This document shows, piece after piece, positions 15,550 through 23,444 of a DNA stretch of 53,458 bases. A program made the translations under genes and the position numbers. Position 1 is the stretch's first letter. Each line of letters opens with the position of its first letter. The stretch is from Verrucomicrobiota bacterium. GTDB taxonomy: Bacteria > Verrucomicrobiota > Verrucomicrobiia > Limisphaerales > UBA8199. The notes below the pieces were generated by a model. It was not told the origin of the DNA. It ran no database searches and worked only from the letters and a program-made list of their open reading frames with translations. The DNA lies in contig JAAYVL010000098.1 of assembly GCA_012517205.1 (NCBI GenBank), forward strand, positions 1-53,458, in the 5' to 3' direction.

Positions 15550-17856
15550 GTGAAGCGGTTGCCGATCAAGCGTGTTCCAGCCCTGATTACCCTGGGCGTC
15601 ATTGTTTTGATCAGCCTGGTGCGGGGGTGGCAGTTTAACTTTCTGGAAAGCCTGGAGCGGATGACCTATGACCTGCGGGTGCGGGCCGCGCTGCGGCACG
15701 CAGCGCCGCTGGCCACCAACCTGGGGTTTGTTTTCATTGATGACGCCAGCATTGCCTTTGTGCGCACGAACACGACGCTCGGCTATAATTATGGGCTGTA
15801 CTGGCCCCGGCAGGTTTATGGGCGCCTGGTTCAGGAGTTGGCGGCGCAAGGCGCGCGCGCGGTGGCCCTCGATGTGATTTTCCACGAGTTGCGCCCGGAT
15901 CATCCGCCGGTGCGAATGGCCGACGGCAGCTTTCCGGAGTCGGATGAATTCTTTGCGCTCCAGATGCGGCGGGCGGGCAATGTCATTCTCGCGCTGCCCG
16001 AGGATTTGACATTGCCGGCGCTGTTTCAGACCAATGCGCTGGCCCTGGGCGACATCTCGACGCATAAGGACCATCCCGAGGGCGTTTTGCGCCGCGCCCA
16101 GGCGTTTCGCGTCCGGCGGCATTGGCACTTTGCCTTTCAACAGGTGGCGGCGGACCCGGAGTTTGGGGTGGATTTGCGCCGGGCGCGGGTGGAAGGCCGC
16201 CAGGTGGTTTTGCCGCGGTCCGGCGTGGAGGATATCCGGGTGCCGCTGGACGCGGAGGGCTGTTTTGATTTGGCGGATTTTGCCGGCGATAAATTGCCGC
16301 CCGGGGTCGCCCGCAGGGCCAAGCCGTTCACGGAGGAGCGCATCTGGCACATGGGCATCGTGCTGGCCGCGGTGGAACTGGGGTTGGACCTGGCCGGGGC
16401 CGAGGTGCGTCTCGACCAGGGGCGGATAACTTTGCAGGGCGCGCACGGTGTTCGCCGGGACATTCCGGTGGATGCCGACGGGTATTTCTACATCAACTGG
16501 GCCTTGCCGCCCAACCATCCGCAACTGGCGCAGGAGTCCATTCAAGCGCTCCTGCAGCAGGACGGCCTGCGCTTGCAGCAGCGGACGAACGAGTTGCACA
16601 ACCACTGGCGCGGCAAGCTGGTGGTGGTGGGGTCCAGTGCCACGGGCAACGATTTGACCGACCGCGGCGCCACGCCGCTCAAGGCGGACACCCTGCTGGC
16701 GAGCCAGCATTGGAATGTGGCCAACTCCCTTCTGACCGGGCGATTCGTCCGGCGGGCGCCGTTGGGGGTGGAGTGGGCGCTGGTGGCCTTGCTGGCCGTG
16801 GTGGCGGCGGTGGTGACCTGGAAAATGCGCGTGCTCGTGGCGTCGGCGCTGCTGGTTTTGCTGGGAGCGGCTTATGTTGGTTTGGGCTTTGTTCTGTACG
16901 CGCGGACCTGCTACTGGCTGCCCCTGGTCCTGCCGGTGGCGGGTTCTCTGCTGCTGACGCATCTGGGGCTGGTCACCTGGCGGGTCGTGTTCGAGCAGGC
17001 CGAGCGCCGCCGGGTGAGGTCCATCTTCGCGCGAATCGTATCGCCGAAGATCGTTAATGAGCTGCTGGCGGCCGAAAGCTTTTCGCTGGGCGGGGTGCGG
17101 CGTGAAATCACGGTGTTCTTTGCGGACGTGCGGGGGTTTACCGAGTTGACGGATTCGAGCCAGGAACGCGTGGCGGCCCTGGTGCGCCGCCATGGCTTGA
17201 CCGGGCAGGCCGCCGAGGATTGCTTTGACGAGCAGGCCCGGGAAACGCTCAGCACCATCAATCTTTATCTGGGCCTGGTGGCCGATACCGTGATTCGGCA
17301 TGATGGCACGCTGGATAAGTTCATCGGGGATTGTGTCATGGCGTTTTGGGGAGCGCCCACTCCCAATCCCCGGCACGCGCTGGCGTGTGTGCGGGCGGCC
17401 ATCGAAATGCAGCGCGCGGTCGAGCAGTTGAACCAGCAGCGCGCCGCGGAGAACGCGCGGCGCGAGCGCGAGAATGTCGAACGCGCTTCCGCGGGGCTGG
17501 CGGAGAAACCCCGGCTGCCCCGGCTGCTCCTGGGCACGGGAATTAACACTGGAATGGCGACCGTCGGGTTGATGGGATCCGCCGCCGAACTGCAGAATTA
17601 CACTGTGTTTGGCCGGGAGGTTAACCTGGCCAGCCGCCTGGAAAATGCCTCGGGGCAGGGCCGCATTTTTATTGGACAATGCACGTACGAACATCTGCGG
17701 CGCGATGATCCCGCCCTGGCCGCCACCTGCACGGAATTGCCGCCGCAAGACCTCAAAGGATTTCGCTCGCCGGTTAAGGTTTATGAAGTCCCCTGGCGCT
17801 CCGGGGAGGCCGCCCCGTCCGCGGCGGACCTTGCGCGCCGGGATCCCTCCGCCTAA
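15550..17856 (+). CDS. CHASE2-domain class III adenylate/guanylate cyclase
   Basis: A 768-residue membrane receptor. Residue 1-25 is a membrane anchor. Residues about 30-395 are a CHASE2 extracytoplasmic sensor (YDLRVRAALRH, FVFIDDASIAFV, YGRLVQELAAQGARAVALDVIF, VVVGSSATGNDLTDRGATPL). Three hydrophobic helices span about 405-475. A class III cyclase domain spans about 515-735, with metal aspartates Asp526 (VFFADVRGF) and Asp570-594 region, the latter within DKFIGD where Lys590 is the purine-selective lysine. YTVFGREVNLASR carries the Asn and Arg of the catalytic site. It should make cAMP (or cGMP) in response to an envelope signal. A GTG at 15550 is chosen because more upstream starts lie in the terminator. 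The adjacent FecR protein may be its periplasmic partner. Confidence 0.88.
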   Translation: MKRLPIKRVPALITLGVIVLISLVRGWQFNFLESLERMTYDLRVRAALRHAAPLATNLGFVFIDDASIAFVRTNTTLGYNYGLYWPRQVYGRLVQELAAQGARAVALDVIFHELRPDHPPVRMADGSFPESDEFFALQMRRAGNVILALPEDLTLPALFQTNALALGDISTHKDHPEGVLRRAQAFRVRRHWHFAFQQVAADPEFGVDLRRARVEGRQVVLPRSGVEDIRVPLDAEGCFDLADFAGDKLPPGVARRAKPFTEERIWHMGIVLAAVELGLDLAGAEVRLDQGRITLQGAHGVRRDIPVDADGYFYINWALPPNHPQLAQESIQALLQQDGLRLQQRTNELHNHWRGKLVVVGSSATGNDLTDRGATPLKADTLLASQHWNVANSLLTGRFVRRAPLGVEWALVALLAVVAAVVTWKMRVLVASALLVLLGAAYVGLGFVLYARTCYWLPLVLPVAGSLLLTHLGLVTWRVVFEQAERRRVRSIFARIVSPKIVNELLAAESFSLGGVRREITVFFADVRGFTELTDSSQERVAALVRRHGLTGQAAEDCFDEQARETLSTINLYLGLVADTVIRHDGTLDKFIGDCVMAFWGAPTPNPRHALACVRAAIEMQRAVEQLNQQRAAENARRERENVERASAGLAEKPRLPRLLLGTGINTGMATVGLMGSAAELQNYTVFGREVNLASRLENASGQGRIFIGQCTYEHLRRDDPALAATCTELPPQDLKGFRSPVKVYEVPWRSGEAAPSAADLARRDPSA

Positions 17857-17972
17857 TTCCGCTTGCCGGGCTGCCGCCGCGCGGCGGCGGACGCGTCGCT
17901 GGCGGGGCGGGGCCGCGGCGGAAGTTGGATTTCCGGCTCGTCATTTGCGGCGCGCATGCTAGAGTAGGAGGG

Positions 17973-18461
17973 ATGCGTACGGCGATTTATCCGGGAAGTT
18001 TTGACCCCGTCACCAATGGGCATCTGGATGTGCTGCAGCGGGCGACCAAGCTGTTCGACCAGGTGATTGTGGCGGTGGCCAGGAGTGAGAGCAAGCGCCC
18101 GCTCTTTTCGCTGGAAGAGCGCGTGCGGATGGTGGTGCGCGCGACGCAGCATCTGCCGAACGTGGAGGTGGATTCGTTTGAGAGCCTGCTGTTGACTTAC
18201 GCGGAGCGCCGCTCCGCCCAGGCCGTGGTGCGCGGCTTGCGCGCGGTTTCGGATTTTGAGTTTGAATTTCAACTGGCCCTGATGAATCGCAAATTGAATG
18301 ATCGGATCGAGACCATCTTCATGATGCCGAAGGATACTTATACCTTTCTCAGCTCGCGGCTGGTGAAGGAGATGGCGCAATTGGGCGGCGATGTCAGCGC
18401 GTTTGTGCCGGCGCATGTGCGGGAGGCCCTGGCCGCCCGATTCAGTTCCCGGCCGGCCTGA
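17973..18461 (+). CDS. coaD: Phosphopantetheine adenylyltransferase
   Basis: A 162-residue protein matching CoaD over its whole length. It catalyses the fourth step of coenzyme A synthesis, joining ATP and 4'-phosphopantetheine to give dephospho-CoA. The nucleotidyltransferase motif is YPGSFDPVTNGHLD at residues 5-18, the phosphopantetheine/ATP contact region is VVRGLRAVSDFEFEFQ, and the second nucleotide motif is YTFLSSRLVKE. The start at 17973 is fixed by a strong TAGGAGG site. It leads a coaD-yceD-rpmF-plsX-fabH run that links CoA supply to lipid synthesis. Confidence 0.96.
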   Translation: MRTAIYPGSFDPVTNGHLDVLQRATKLFDQVIVAVARSESKRPLFSLEERVRMVVRATQHLPNVEVDSFESLLLTYAERRSAQAVVRGLRAVSDFEFEFQLALMNRKLNDRIETIFMMPKDTYTFLSSRLVKEMAQLGGDVSAFVPAHVREALAARFSSRPA

Positions 18462-18471
18462 CGAGGAGCTT

Positions 18472-18960
18472 ATGCCGCTGGTTGTAAATCTGCGCCACCT
18501 GGAGGCGCATAACGTGCGCCTGCAAGGCCAATTATCGGTGGCCGAGCTGGATATTGACACGCGGGACGAGGTCATCCAGGTGGCCCATCCATTGGACTAC
18601 GCGCTGGAAGTGCAAAAATTGGAGAATGGCGTGCTGGCGCAGGGCCGTTTATCCCTGAAACTGGAGTGCCAGTGCGTTCGCTGCCTCAAATCCTTTCAGT
18701 ACCCGCTTGAATTGAAAGAATGGACCTGCCATTTGCCGTTGCAGGGGGAGGATTGCGTGGCGGTAGTTAACGATTGCGTGGACTTGACTTCATTCGTGCG
18801 AGAAGACATGCTGTTGGAGTTCCCGCGGCATCCCTTGTGTGACCCGGGGTGCCGCGGGTTGCCTGGAATATCCAGGGGCAAAGCAAAAAATACCCGCCGC
18901 CCAGGTGAAAGCGAAAGGGATCAGTCGGTCTGGGCCGAGTTAGATAAACTGAAATTTTAA
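18472..18960 (+). CDS. yceD: YceD/DUF177 family protein
   Basis: A 162-residue DUF177 protein, a family almost always encoded just before rpmF and implicated in 23S rRNA accumulation and ribosome assembly. It has the family's cysteine pattern, CQCVRCLKSF near residue 68 and CDPGCRG near residue 124, probably binding zinc. A GACGAGGAG site stands just before the ATG, 10 bases after the coaD stop. rpmF follows 6 bases later, the classical arrangement. The C-terminal stretch is basic and variable. Confidence 0.88.
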   Translation: MPLVVNLRHLEAHNVRLQGQLSVAELDIDTRDEVIQVAHPLDYALEVQKLENGVLAQGRLSLKLECQCVRCLKSFQYPLELKEWTCHLPLQGEDCVAVVNDCVDLTSFVREDMLLEFPRHPLCDPGCRGLPGISRGKAKNTRRPGESERDQSVWAELDKLKF

Positions 18961-18966
18961 AGAATT

Positions 18967-19155
18967 ATGGGTGTACCCAAACGAAAGCCATCACGCAGCC
19001 GTCAACGCATGCGCCGCGCTTACAATAGCGCGATGACTCTGCCGCAACTCAGCACCTGTCCGCAATGCGCGGCTCCTTATGTGCCGCATCGGGTTTGTCC
19101 TGCTTGCGGATATTACAAGGGGCGCCAGGTCATCACGGTGACGGCCGGGGCCTGA
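18967..19155 (+). CDS. rpmF: 50S ribosomal protein bL32
   Basis: A 62-residue protein with the bL32 start GVPKRKPSRSRQRMRRAYN and four zinc-binding cysteines in two CxxC pairs (CPQC, CPAC) separated by a short basic loop. Length is normal for bL32. Found between yceD and plsX as in many bacteria. The zinc-finger form (C+) is the one used when zinc is ample; no C- paralogue is in the window. Confidence 0.96.
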   Translation: MGVPKRKPSRSRQRMRRAYNSAMTLPQLSTCPQCAAPYVPHRVCPACGYYKGRQVITVTAGA

Positions 19156-19200
19156 CCGGTTTTACGCCCCAACCGGGTTTTCGCTGCTTTCGGCTTCAGT

Positions 19201-20250
19201 ATGCGAATTGCAGTGGATGTCATGGGTGGCGACCACGGTTGCGGGGTCGTCATCGCGGGCGTCAAACGGACTTTGCAGGCGGATTCGAGCATTTCCGCCA
19301 TTTATTTGGTCGGCAATCGCAGCGAGATCCATGCGGCCTTGCCGCCGCGCGGTTTTCGGGACCATCGCGTGCGGGTGGTGCATGCCAGCGAGGTGCTTAC
19401 GATGGCCGACAAGCCCGCCGCGGCATTGCGGCGGAAGAAGGACTGCTCGATCGCCCGAGCGATCGAATTGGCCCGCGAGGGCAAGGTTGACGCGATCGTT
19501 TCCCTCGGCAATACGGGCGGCATTTTCGCCGCCGCGACGTTTAAGCTGGGCCGGATTCCCGGGGTTGATCGGGGCGGCATTGCCACGGTTATTCCCACGC
19601 CGGAACATGCGTTTGTGTTGCTGGATTCCGGCGCCAATATCGAATGCAAGCCCCTGCACCTGGCCCATTACGCGGTGATGGGCAGCATCTACGCGCGCGA
19701 GATTCTCGGCTATAAGAATCCCCGGGTTGGCATCCTTAGCATTGGCACCGAAGACAGCAAAGGCAACGAATTGACGCGGGAGGCGTTTCGGCTGTGCAAA
19801 CTGCTGGATTTGAATTTCATCGGCAACGTGGAGGGGCACGATTTATTCAATAACCGGGTGGATGTGGTTGTCTGTGATGGCTTTGTGGGCAACATTGTTT
19901 TGAAAACGTGCGAGAGCCTGGCCTCGGCCATGTTTGCCATGCTGAAACGCGAGTTGACGGCGAATCCGCGGCGTCAGTTGGGCGCTTTGCTGGCGCACAA
20001 TGCCTTCCGCACTATCAAGCGTCGCATGGATCCCGAAGGCTCCGGCGGGGCGCCGCTGCTCGGCTTCAACGGCACGGTCATGAAGGCCCACGGTTCCGCC
20101 CGCGAGCGCGCCATCGCCAGCGCCATCCGCGTGACGGCTACGAACGTCCAGCATCATGTGAACCAGATCATTGCGCGCGAAATTGCGCGCGTGAATGAGC
20201 GCCTGGCCGCCGATGAGGCAACCGCCGCAGTCCTCCAGGCGCAAAACTAG
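19201..20250 (+). CDS. plsX: Phosphate acyltransferase PlsX
   Basis: A 349-residue PlsX, which makes acyl-phosphate from acyl-ACP and phosphate, the first step of membrane phospholipid synthesis with PlsY/PlsC. Family marks: the N-terminal AVDVMGGDHG, the ALRRKKDCSIARAIELAREGKVDAIVSLGNTGG region, LLDSGANIECKP, ILSIGTEDSKGN and VCDGFVGNIVLKTCE. Peripheral membrane enzyme. It follows rpmF by 45 bases and precedes fabH by 144 bases. The N-terminal methionine fits the family alignment directly. Confidence 0.95.
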   Translation: MRIAVDVMGGDHGCGVVIAGVKRTLQADSSISAIYLVGNRSEIHAALPPRGFRDHRVRVVHASEVLTMADKPAAALRRKKDCSIARAIELAREGKVDAIVSLGNTGGIFAAATFKLGRIPGVDRGGIATVIPTPEHAFVLLDSGANIECKPLHLAHYAVMGSIYAREILGYKNPRVGILSIGTEDSKGNELTREAFRLCKLLDLNFIGNVEGHDLFNNRVDVVVCDGFVGNIVLKTCESLASAMFAMLKRELTANPRRQLGALLAHNAFRTIKRRMDPEGSGGAPLLGFNGTVMKAHGSARERAIASAIRVTATNVQHHVNQIIAREIARVNERLAADEATAAVLQAQN

Positions 20251-20394
20251 CGCGATTATGCCAATTCAGCGATCAGGAAGCGAGTGGCGGGCGGCCGCCT
20301 TCACAACCCTCCAGCCGTTAATGGCGATTGCGCCGGATGCCGCCCGCCTGGGCCGCTCCTGGTCAAGGTTTATCATCGGCTGATCTATTTTTAA

Positions 20395-21432
20395 ATGAAC
20401 CCGTCAACTCCTCCCTCTTTCAAAAACCCAAGGGCCAAGTATAATTTTCAGGGCCGCACCTGCTCCATCACGGGCGTGGGCTCCTACGTTCCGTCCCGAG
20501 TTCTGACCAACGCCGAATTGGAGAAGATGGTGGATACTTCGGATGAGTGGATCACGACGCGCACGGGCATCAAGGAACGGCGCATTGCCGGCCCCAACGA
20601 GTTTACTTCCGACCTGGGCGCGCAAGCAGCGCTCCGCGCGTTGCAGCATGCCGGGGTCAGCCCGGAGGAGGTCGAGTTAATCATTGTGGCCACGATAACC
20701 CCGGACATGCCGTTTCCGGCGACGGCCTGCCTGGTGCAACAAAAAATCGGGGCCCATCGCGCTGCGGCGTTCGACCTGGAAGCCGCGTGTTCGGGGTTTA
20801 TTTACGGCCTGGAAGTTGCGCAACAATTCATTACCTCGCGCACGTACGACACCGTTTTGGTCATTGGCGCGGAGAAACTTTCCACGATTGTGGATTGGAA
20901 GGATCGCAATACCTGTGTTTTATTCGGCGATGGCGCGGGCGCAGTGGTGCTGCAGAATCGTCCCAACTCGCATGGGCTGTTGACCGCGGTAATGGGGGCT
21001 GATGGCCGAAAAGCGGACCTGCTTTTCGTGGCGGGCGGCGGCAGCCGCTGCCCGGCCAGCGCAGAATCCATCGCCGCGGGCATGCATTACCTCCGGATGG
21101 AAGGCCGGGAAACCTACAAGAGCGCCGTGCAGGCGATGGAGACTGCCGCGGAAGAAGCGCTGCGCCGCTGTGAAATAGACATCTCACGCATCAAGTGCAT
21201 TATTCCCCACCAGGCGAATCGGCGCATTATTGACGCAGTCGTAGAGCGTCTCGGGGGCAAGCCGGAGCAGCTCTTTGTTAATTTGCATAAATACGGAAAT
21301 ACTTCCGCCGCGTCAGTGGTTATCGCCCTGGATGAGGCGGTTGCTTCCGGGCGCATCCAGCGCGGCGACTTGGTTTTGCTGGTGGCTTTCGGCGGAGGAT
21401 TGACGTGGGGTGCGGCTGTTATTGAGTGGTAG
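20395..21432 (+). CDS. fabH: Beta-ketoacyl-ACP synthase III
   Basis: A 345-residue FabH, which starts fatty acid synthesis by condensing an acyl-CoA primer with malonyl-ACP. The catalytic triad is visible: Cys132 (LEAACSGF), His272 (IIPHQANRR) and Asn302 (HKYGNTSAAS). The family start ITGVGSYVPSRVLTN lies about 20 residues in, so this protein has a short N-terminal extension compared with typical FabH; a later start is not available as ATG before the conserved part. Last member of the coaD-fabH run. Confidence 0.95.
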   Translation: MNPSTPPSFKNPRAKYNFQGRTCSITGVGSYVPSRVLTNAELEKMVDTSDEWITTRTGIKERRIAGPNEFTSDLGAQAALRALQHAGVSPEEVELIIVATITPDMPFPATACLVQQKIGAHRAAAFDLEAACSGFIYGLEVAQQFITSRTYDTVLVIGAEKLSTIVDWKDRNTCVLFGDGAGAVVLQNRPNSHGLLTAVMGADGRKADLLFVAGGGSRCPASAESIAAGMHYLRMEGRETYKSAVQAMETAAEEALRRCEIDISRIKCIIPHQANRRIIDAVVERLGGKPEQLFVNLHKYGNTSAASVVIALDEAVASGRIQRGDLVLLVAFGGGLTWGAAVIEW

Positions 21433-21462
21433 CAGCCGGTCTCCGGACTATCGCTGGCTAAT

Positions 21463-21490
21463 TTGACGATTCGTTTAGGTGTGCTATTCT
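21463..21490 (+). promoter_or_regulatory. Putative promoter before the small PilZ-like gene
   Basis: TTGACG (21463-21468), a 16-base spacer and TATTCT (21485-21490). The predicted transcript would begin only a few bases before the ATG at 21502, so the message may be nearly leaderless, which fits the lack of a ribosome-binding site there. Confidence 0.45.
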
Positions 21491-21501
21491 AATACTGCAG
21501 T

Positions 21502-21831
21502 ATGAGTGCTAGAAGAAGTGCCAACAACGGGTCGGCCACCGAAGTGAAAGTCGAGGCGGAGCAAACGTGTTTGACACTTTCCCCTGACGCGGTCATTGCC
21601 CACAAGAACGGTATTGAATTTCGCAGTTCCCGACCGTTTGCGGTATGGCGGGAGATGACCATGTCGTTGCAGTCCGCCGGTGGCGACAAGGTCTGCTGCT
21701 CGGGCGTCGTTATTTCTTGCACCGGCAACAAACACACCGGGTATCACGTCTCAATGGTTTTGACCGGCCTATCGCGGCAGGCGCAAGCGCGCCTGAGCGC
21801 GATGGTCTATGCTCCCTTCAATAGTTTTTGA
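21502..21831 (+). CDS. Small protein, possibly PilZ-like
   Basis: A 109-residue soluble protein not firmly recognised. The segment from about residue 36 to 100 alternates strands in a pattern like a PilZ beta-barrel (GIEFRSSRPFAVWREMTMSL, then VCCSGVVISCTG and GYHVSMVLTGLS), with a C-terminal helix. PilZ domains bind c-di-GMP, but the RxxxR and (D/N)xSxxG motifs are not evident, so any nucleotide binding is doubtful. Similar one-domain proteins sit near pilus genes, and pilT follows 358 bases downstream. Codon use looks native. The call as a gene is good; the family is tentative. Confidence 0.55.
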   Translation: MSARRSANNGSATEVKVEAEQTCLTLSPDAVIAHKNGIEFRSSRPFAVWREMTMSLQSAGGDKVCCSGVVISCTGNKHTGYHVSMVLTGLSRQAQARLSAMVYAPFNSF

Positions 21832-22189
21832 TTTCGTTAAAGAAAAAATCACTCCGCCACCTCGAAAGAAGTCCCCAGGTCCTGATTGCGCAATCAGTGC
21901 GCTGGGAAGCTGTGAGGAAATAGCGTTTGGAGCCTGCGGCGTATAGGCGCCACCCAATCTGCAGCCATCGGCAGGGGCCTCCGGGATACACCCGATCAAA
22001 CGCCGAAATACAATTCGGGAAAACCATCGAAAAGCGGGATTGCGAGAACATCTGGACGCCCGGAAGAAAATTGGCTGCTCTGCGCCCTGAAAACAACCGG
22101 CGTGAGGCGGCGTTGGTTTTGCCGGATCAAAACCTGGTCCCGGTTCTTTTCGTCCTTGGCTTTCCGAGCCTGTTCGTTATTTTAAAAGC
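21832..22189 (+). other. Gene-free stretch between the PilZ-like gene and pilT
   Basis: These 358 bases hold no frame with protein-like composition and no strong hairpin plus T-run. The GC content is lower than in the flanking genes. It presumably carries the pilT promoter, which I could not place. Confidence 0.5.
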
Positions 22190-23278
22190 GTGGAAATATT
22201 TCAGCGTATTTTGAAGACGGCGGTTGACGGCGGAGCTTCGGATGTTCATCTAAAGATTGGCACCCCGGTCATCTTTCGCATCAATCGCCAACTCATCGCT
22301 ATCGAATGCCCGTTCCCGACTGAGGAATGGATGGGCAATGTGGTGCAGCAGATTACGCCGCCTCATTTGCGCAAGCGCGTAGAGGAAGAACGCGAGGCGG
22401 ACTTTTCGTACTACGTGGCGGGCATAGGGCGGTTCCGCACCAATCTATTTCAGCAGCGCGGCCAATGGTGCCTGGCCATGCGCTACGTGAAGACCCGGGT
22501 TCCCAGTTTCGAGGAGTTGGGACTCCTGGAACAGGTGCGTCGGATCGCTGAATCTCCGCGGGGCATTGTTTTGTTGGCCGGGTCCACCGGTTGCGGAAAG
22601 TCCACGACGCTCGCCGCGATGATCGAGCACATCAACGCCAATTTCAAGAAGCACATCATCACCCTGGAAGACCCGATCGAATACGTGTTTGAAGATAATC
22701 AATGCGTGATTGAACAGCGCGAGGTGGGGTTGGACACGCTGTCCTTTCACCATGCCCTGAAGCATGTGCTGCGGCAGGATCCGGACATCATTATGGTTGG
22801 CGAAATGCGGGATTCGGTTAGTTTCACTTCCGCCATGAGCGCGGCGGATACCGGCCATCTGGTGCTCTCAACCCTGCACACCACCAATGCCTCGCAATCC
22901 ATCAGCCGCATCCTTGACTTCTTCAAAGCTGATGAACGCGAGCAAATTCGCCGTCAGCTTGCCGGGACCATGCAGGCGGTTATTTGCCAACGGATGGTAG
23001 CCACTTTGGCTGGGGGCATGACCCCGGCGCTTGAAATCATGATCAACACGCCCACAGTTAAAAAGTTGATCGAGGAAAACCGGCTGGACAAGTTGGCGGC
23101 CGCCATCGAGACCGGCACCGAAGACGGCATGATCAACTTCAACCAGGCCCTGTTCAATCTGGTGAAGCAGGGAAAAATCAGCGAACAAGAAGCCTTGAAC
23201 AAAGCCAGCAATCCGCAAGCCTTGGAAATGAATTTCAAGGGTATTTTCCTGGACGAAGGGCGCCGGATCCTGGCGTAA
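22190..23278 (+). CDS. pilT: Type IV pilus retraction ATPase PilT
   Basis: A 362-residue PilT/PilU-type secretion ATPase. The N-terminal PAS-like part (1-100) contains the family start SDVHLKIGTPVIFRIN. The RecA-like core has Walker A GSTGCGKST (131-139), the Asp box ITLEDPIEYVF, Walker B RQDPDIIMVGEMRD and the His box TGHLVLSTLHTTNA. These hexamers power pilus retraction and twitching at the inner membrane. The gene starts at GTG (22190). The C-terminus lacks the usual AIRNLIREGK form and instead reads MINFNQALFNLVKQGKISEQEAL, which is closer to PilU/PilT2 types. Confidence 0.93.
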   Translation: MEIFQRILKTAVDGGASDVHLKIGTPVIFRINRQLIAIECPFPTEEWMGNVVQQITPPHLRKRVEEEREADFSYYVAGIGRFRTNLFQQRGQWCLAMRYVKTRVPSFEELGLLEQVRRIAESPRGIVLLAGSTGCGKSTTLAAMIEHINANFKKHIITLEDPIEYVFEDNQCVIEQREVGLDTLSFHHALKHVLRQDPDIIMVGEMRDSVSFTSAMSAADTGHLVLSTLHTTNASQSISRILDFFKADEREQIRRQLAGTMQAVICQRMVATLAGGMTPALEIMINTPTVKKLIEENRLDKLAAAIETGTEDGMINFNQALFNLVKQGKISEQEALNKASNPQALEMNFKGIFLDEGRRILA

Positions 23279-23397
23279 AGGGGCGGATAGGCGTGGGACG
23301 GGCGGAATCCCCGCCTCCTTTGCCGGCGCACCCGCTGTTTCGGATAAAACCAAGGAATAATGTTCTCTGGGCTATCCGCAGGTACCATAGGGGAGAT

Positions 23398-23433
23398 GGA
23401 AGCCTGCGCGACAGGCAGGGAATGAAGGCTTCC
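23398..23433. other. Dyad between convergent pilT and the operon end
   Basis: GGAAGCC (23398-23404) pairs with GGCTTCC (23427-23433), with an internal CCTG/CAGG dyad. There is no T-run on either strand, so it may slow rather than end transcription. It lies between two convergent genes, where a terminator is expected. Confidence 0.3.
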
Positions 23434-23444
23434 CGGACGAGTCT

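Noticed and set aside
21927-22214. Open frame of 95 codons just before pilT
   Set aside because: Low-quality composition, no ribosome-binding site, and it overlaps the pilT start.
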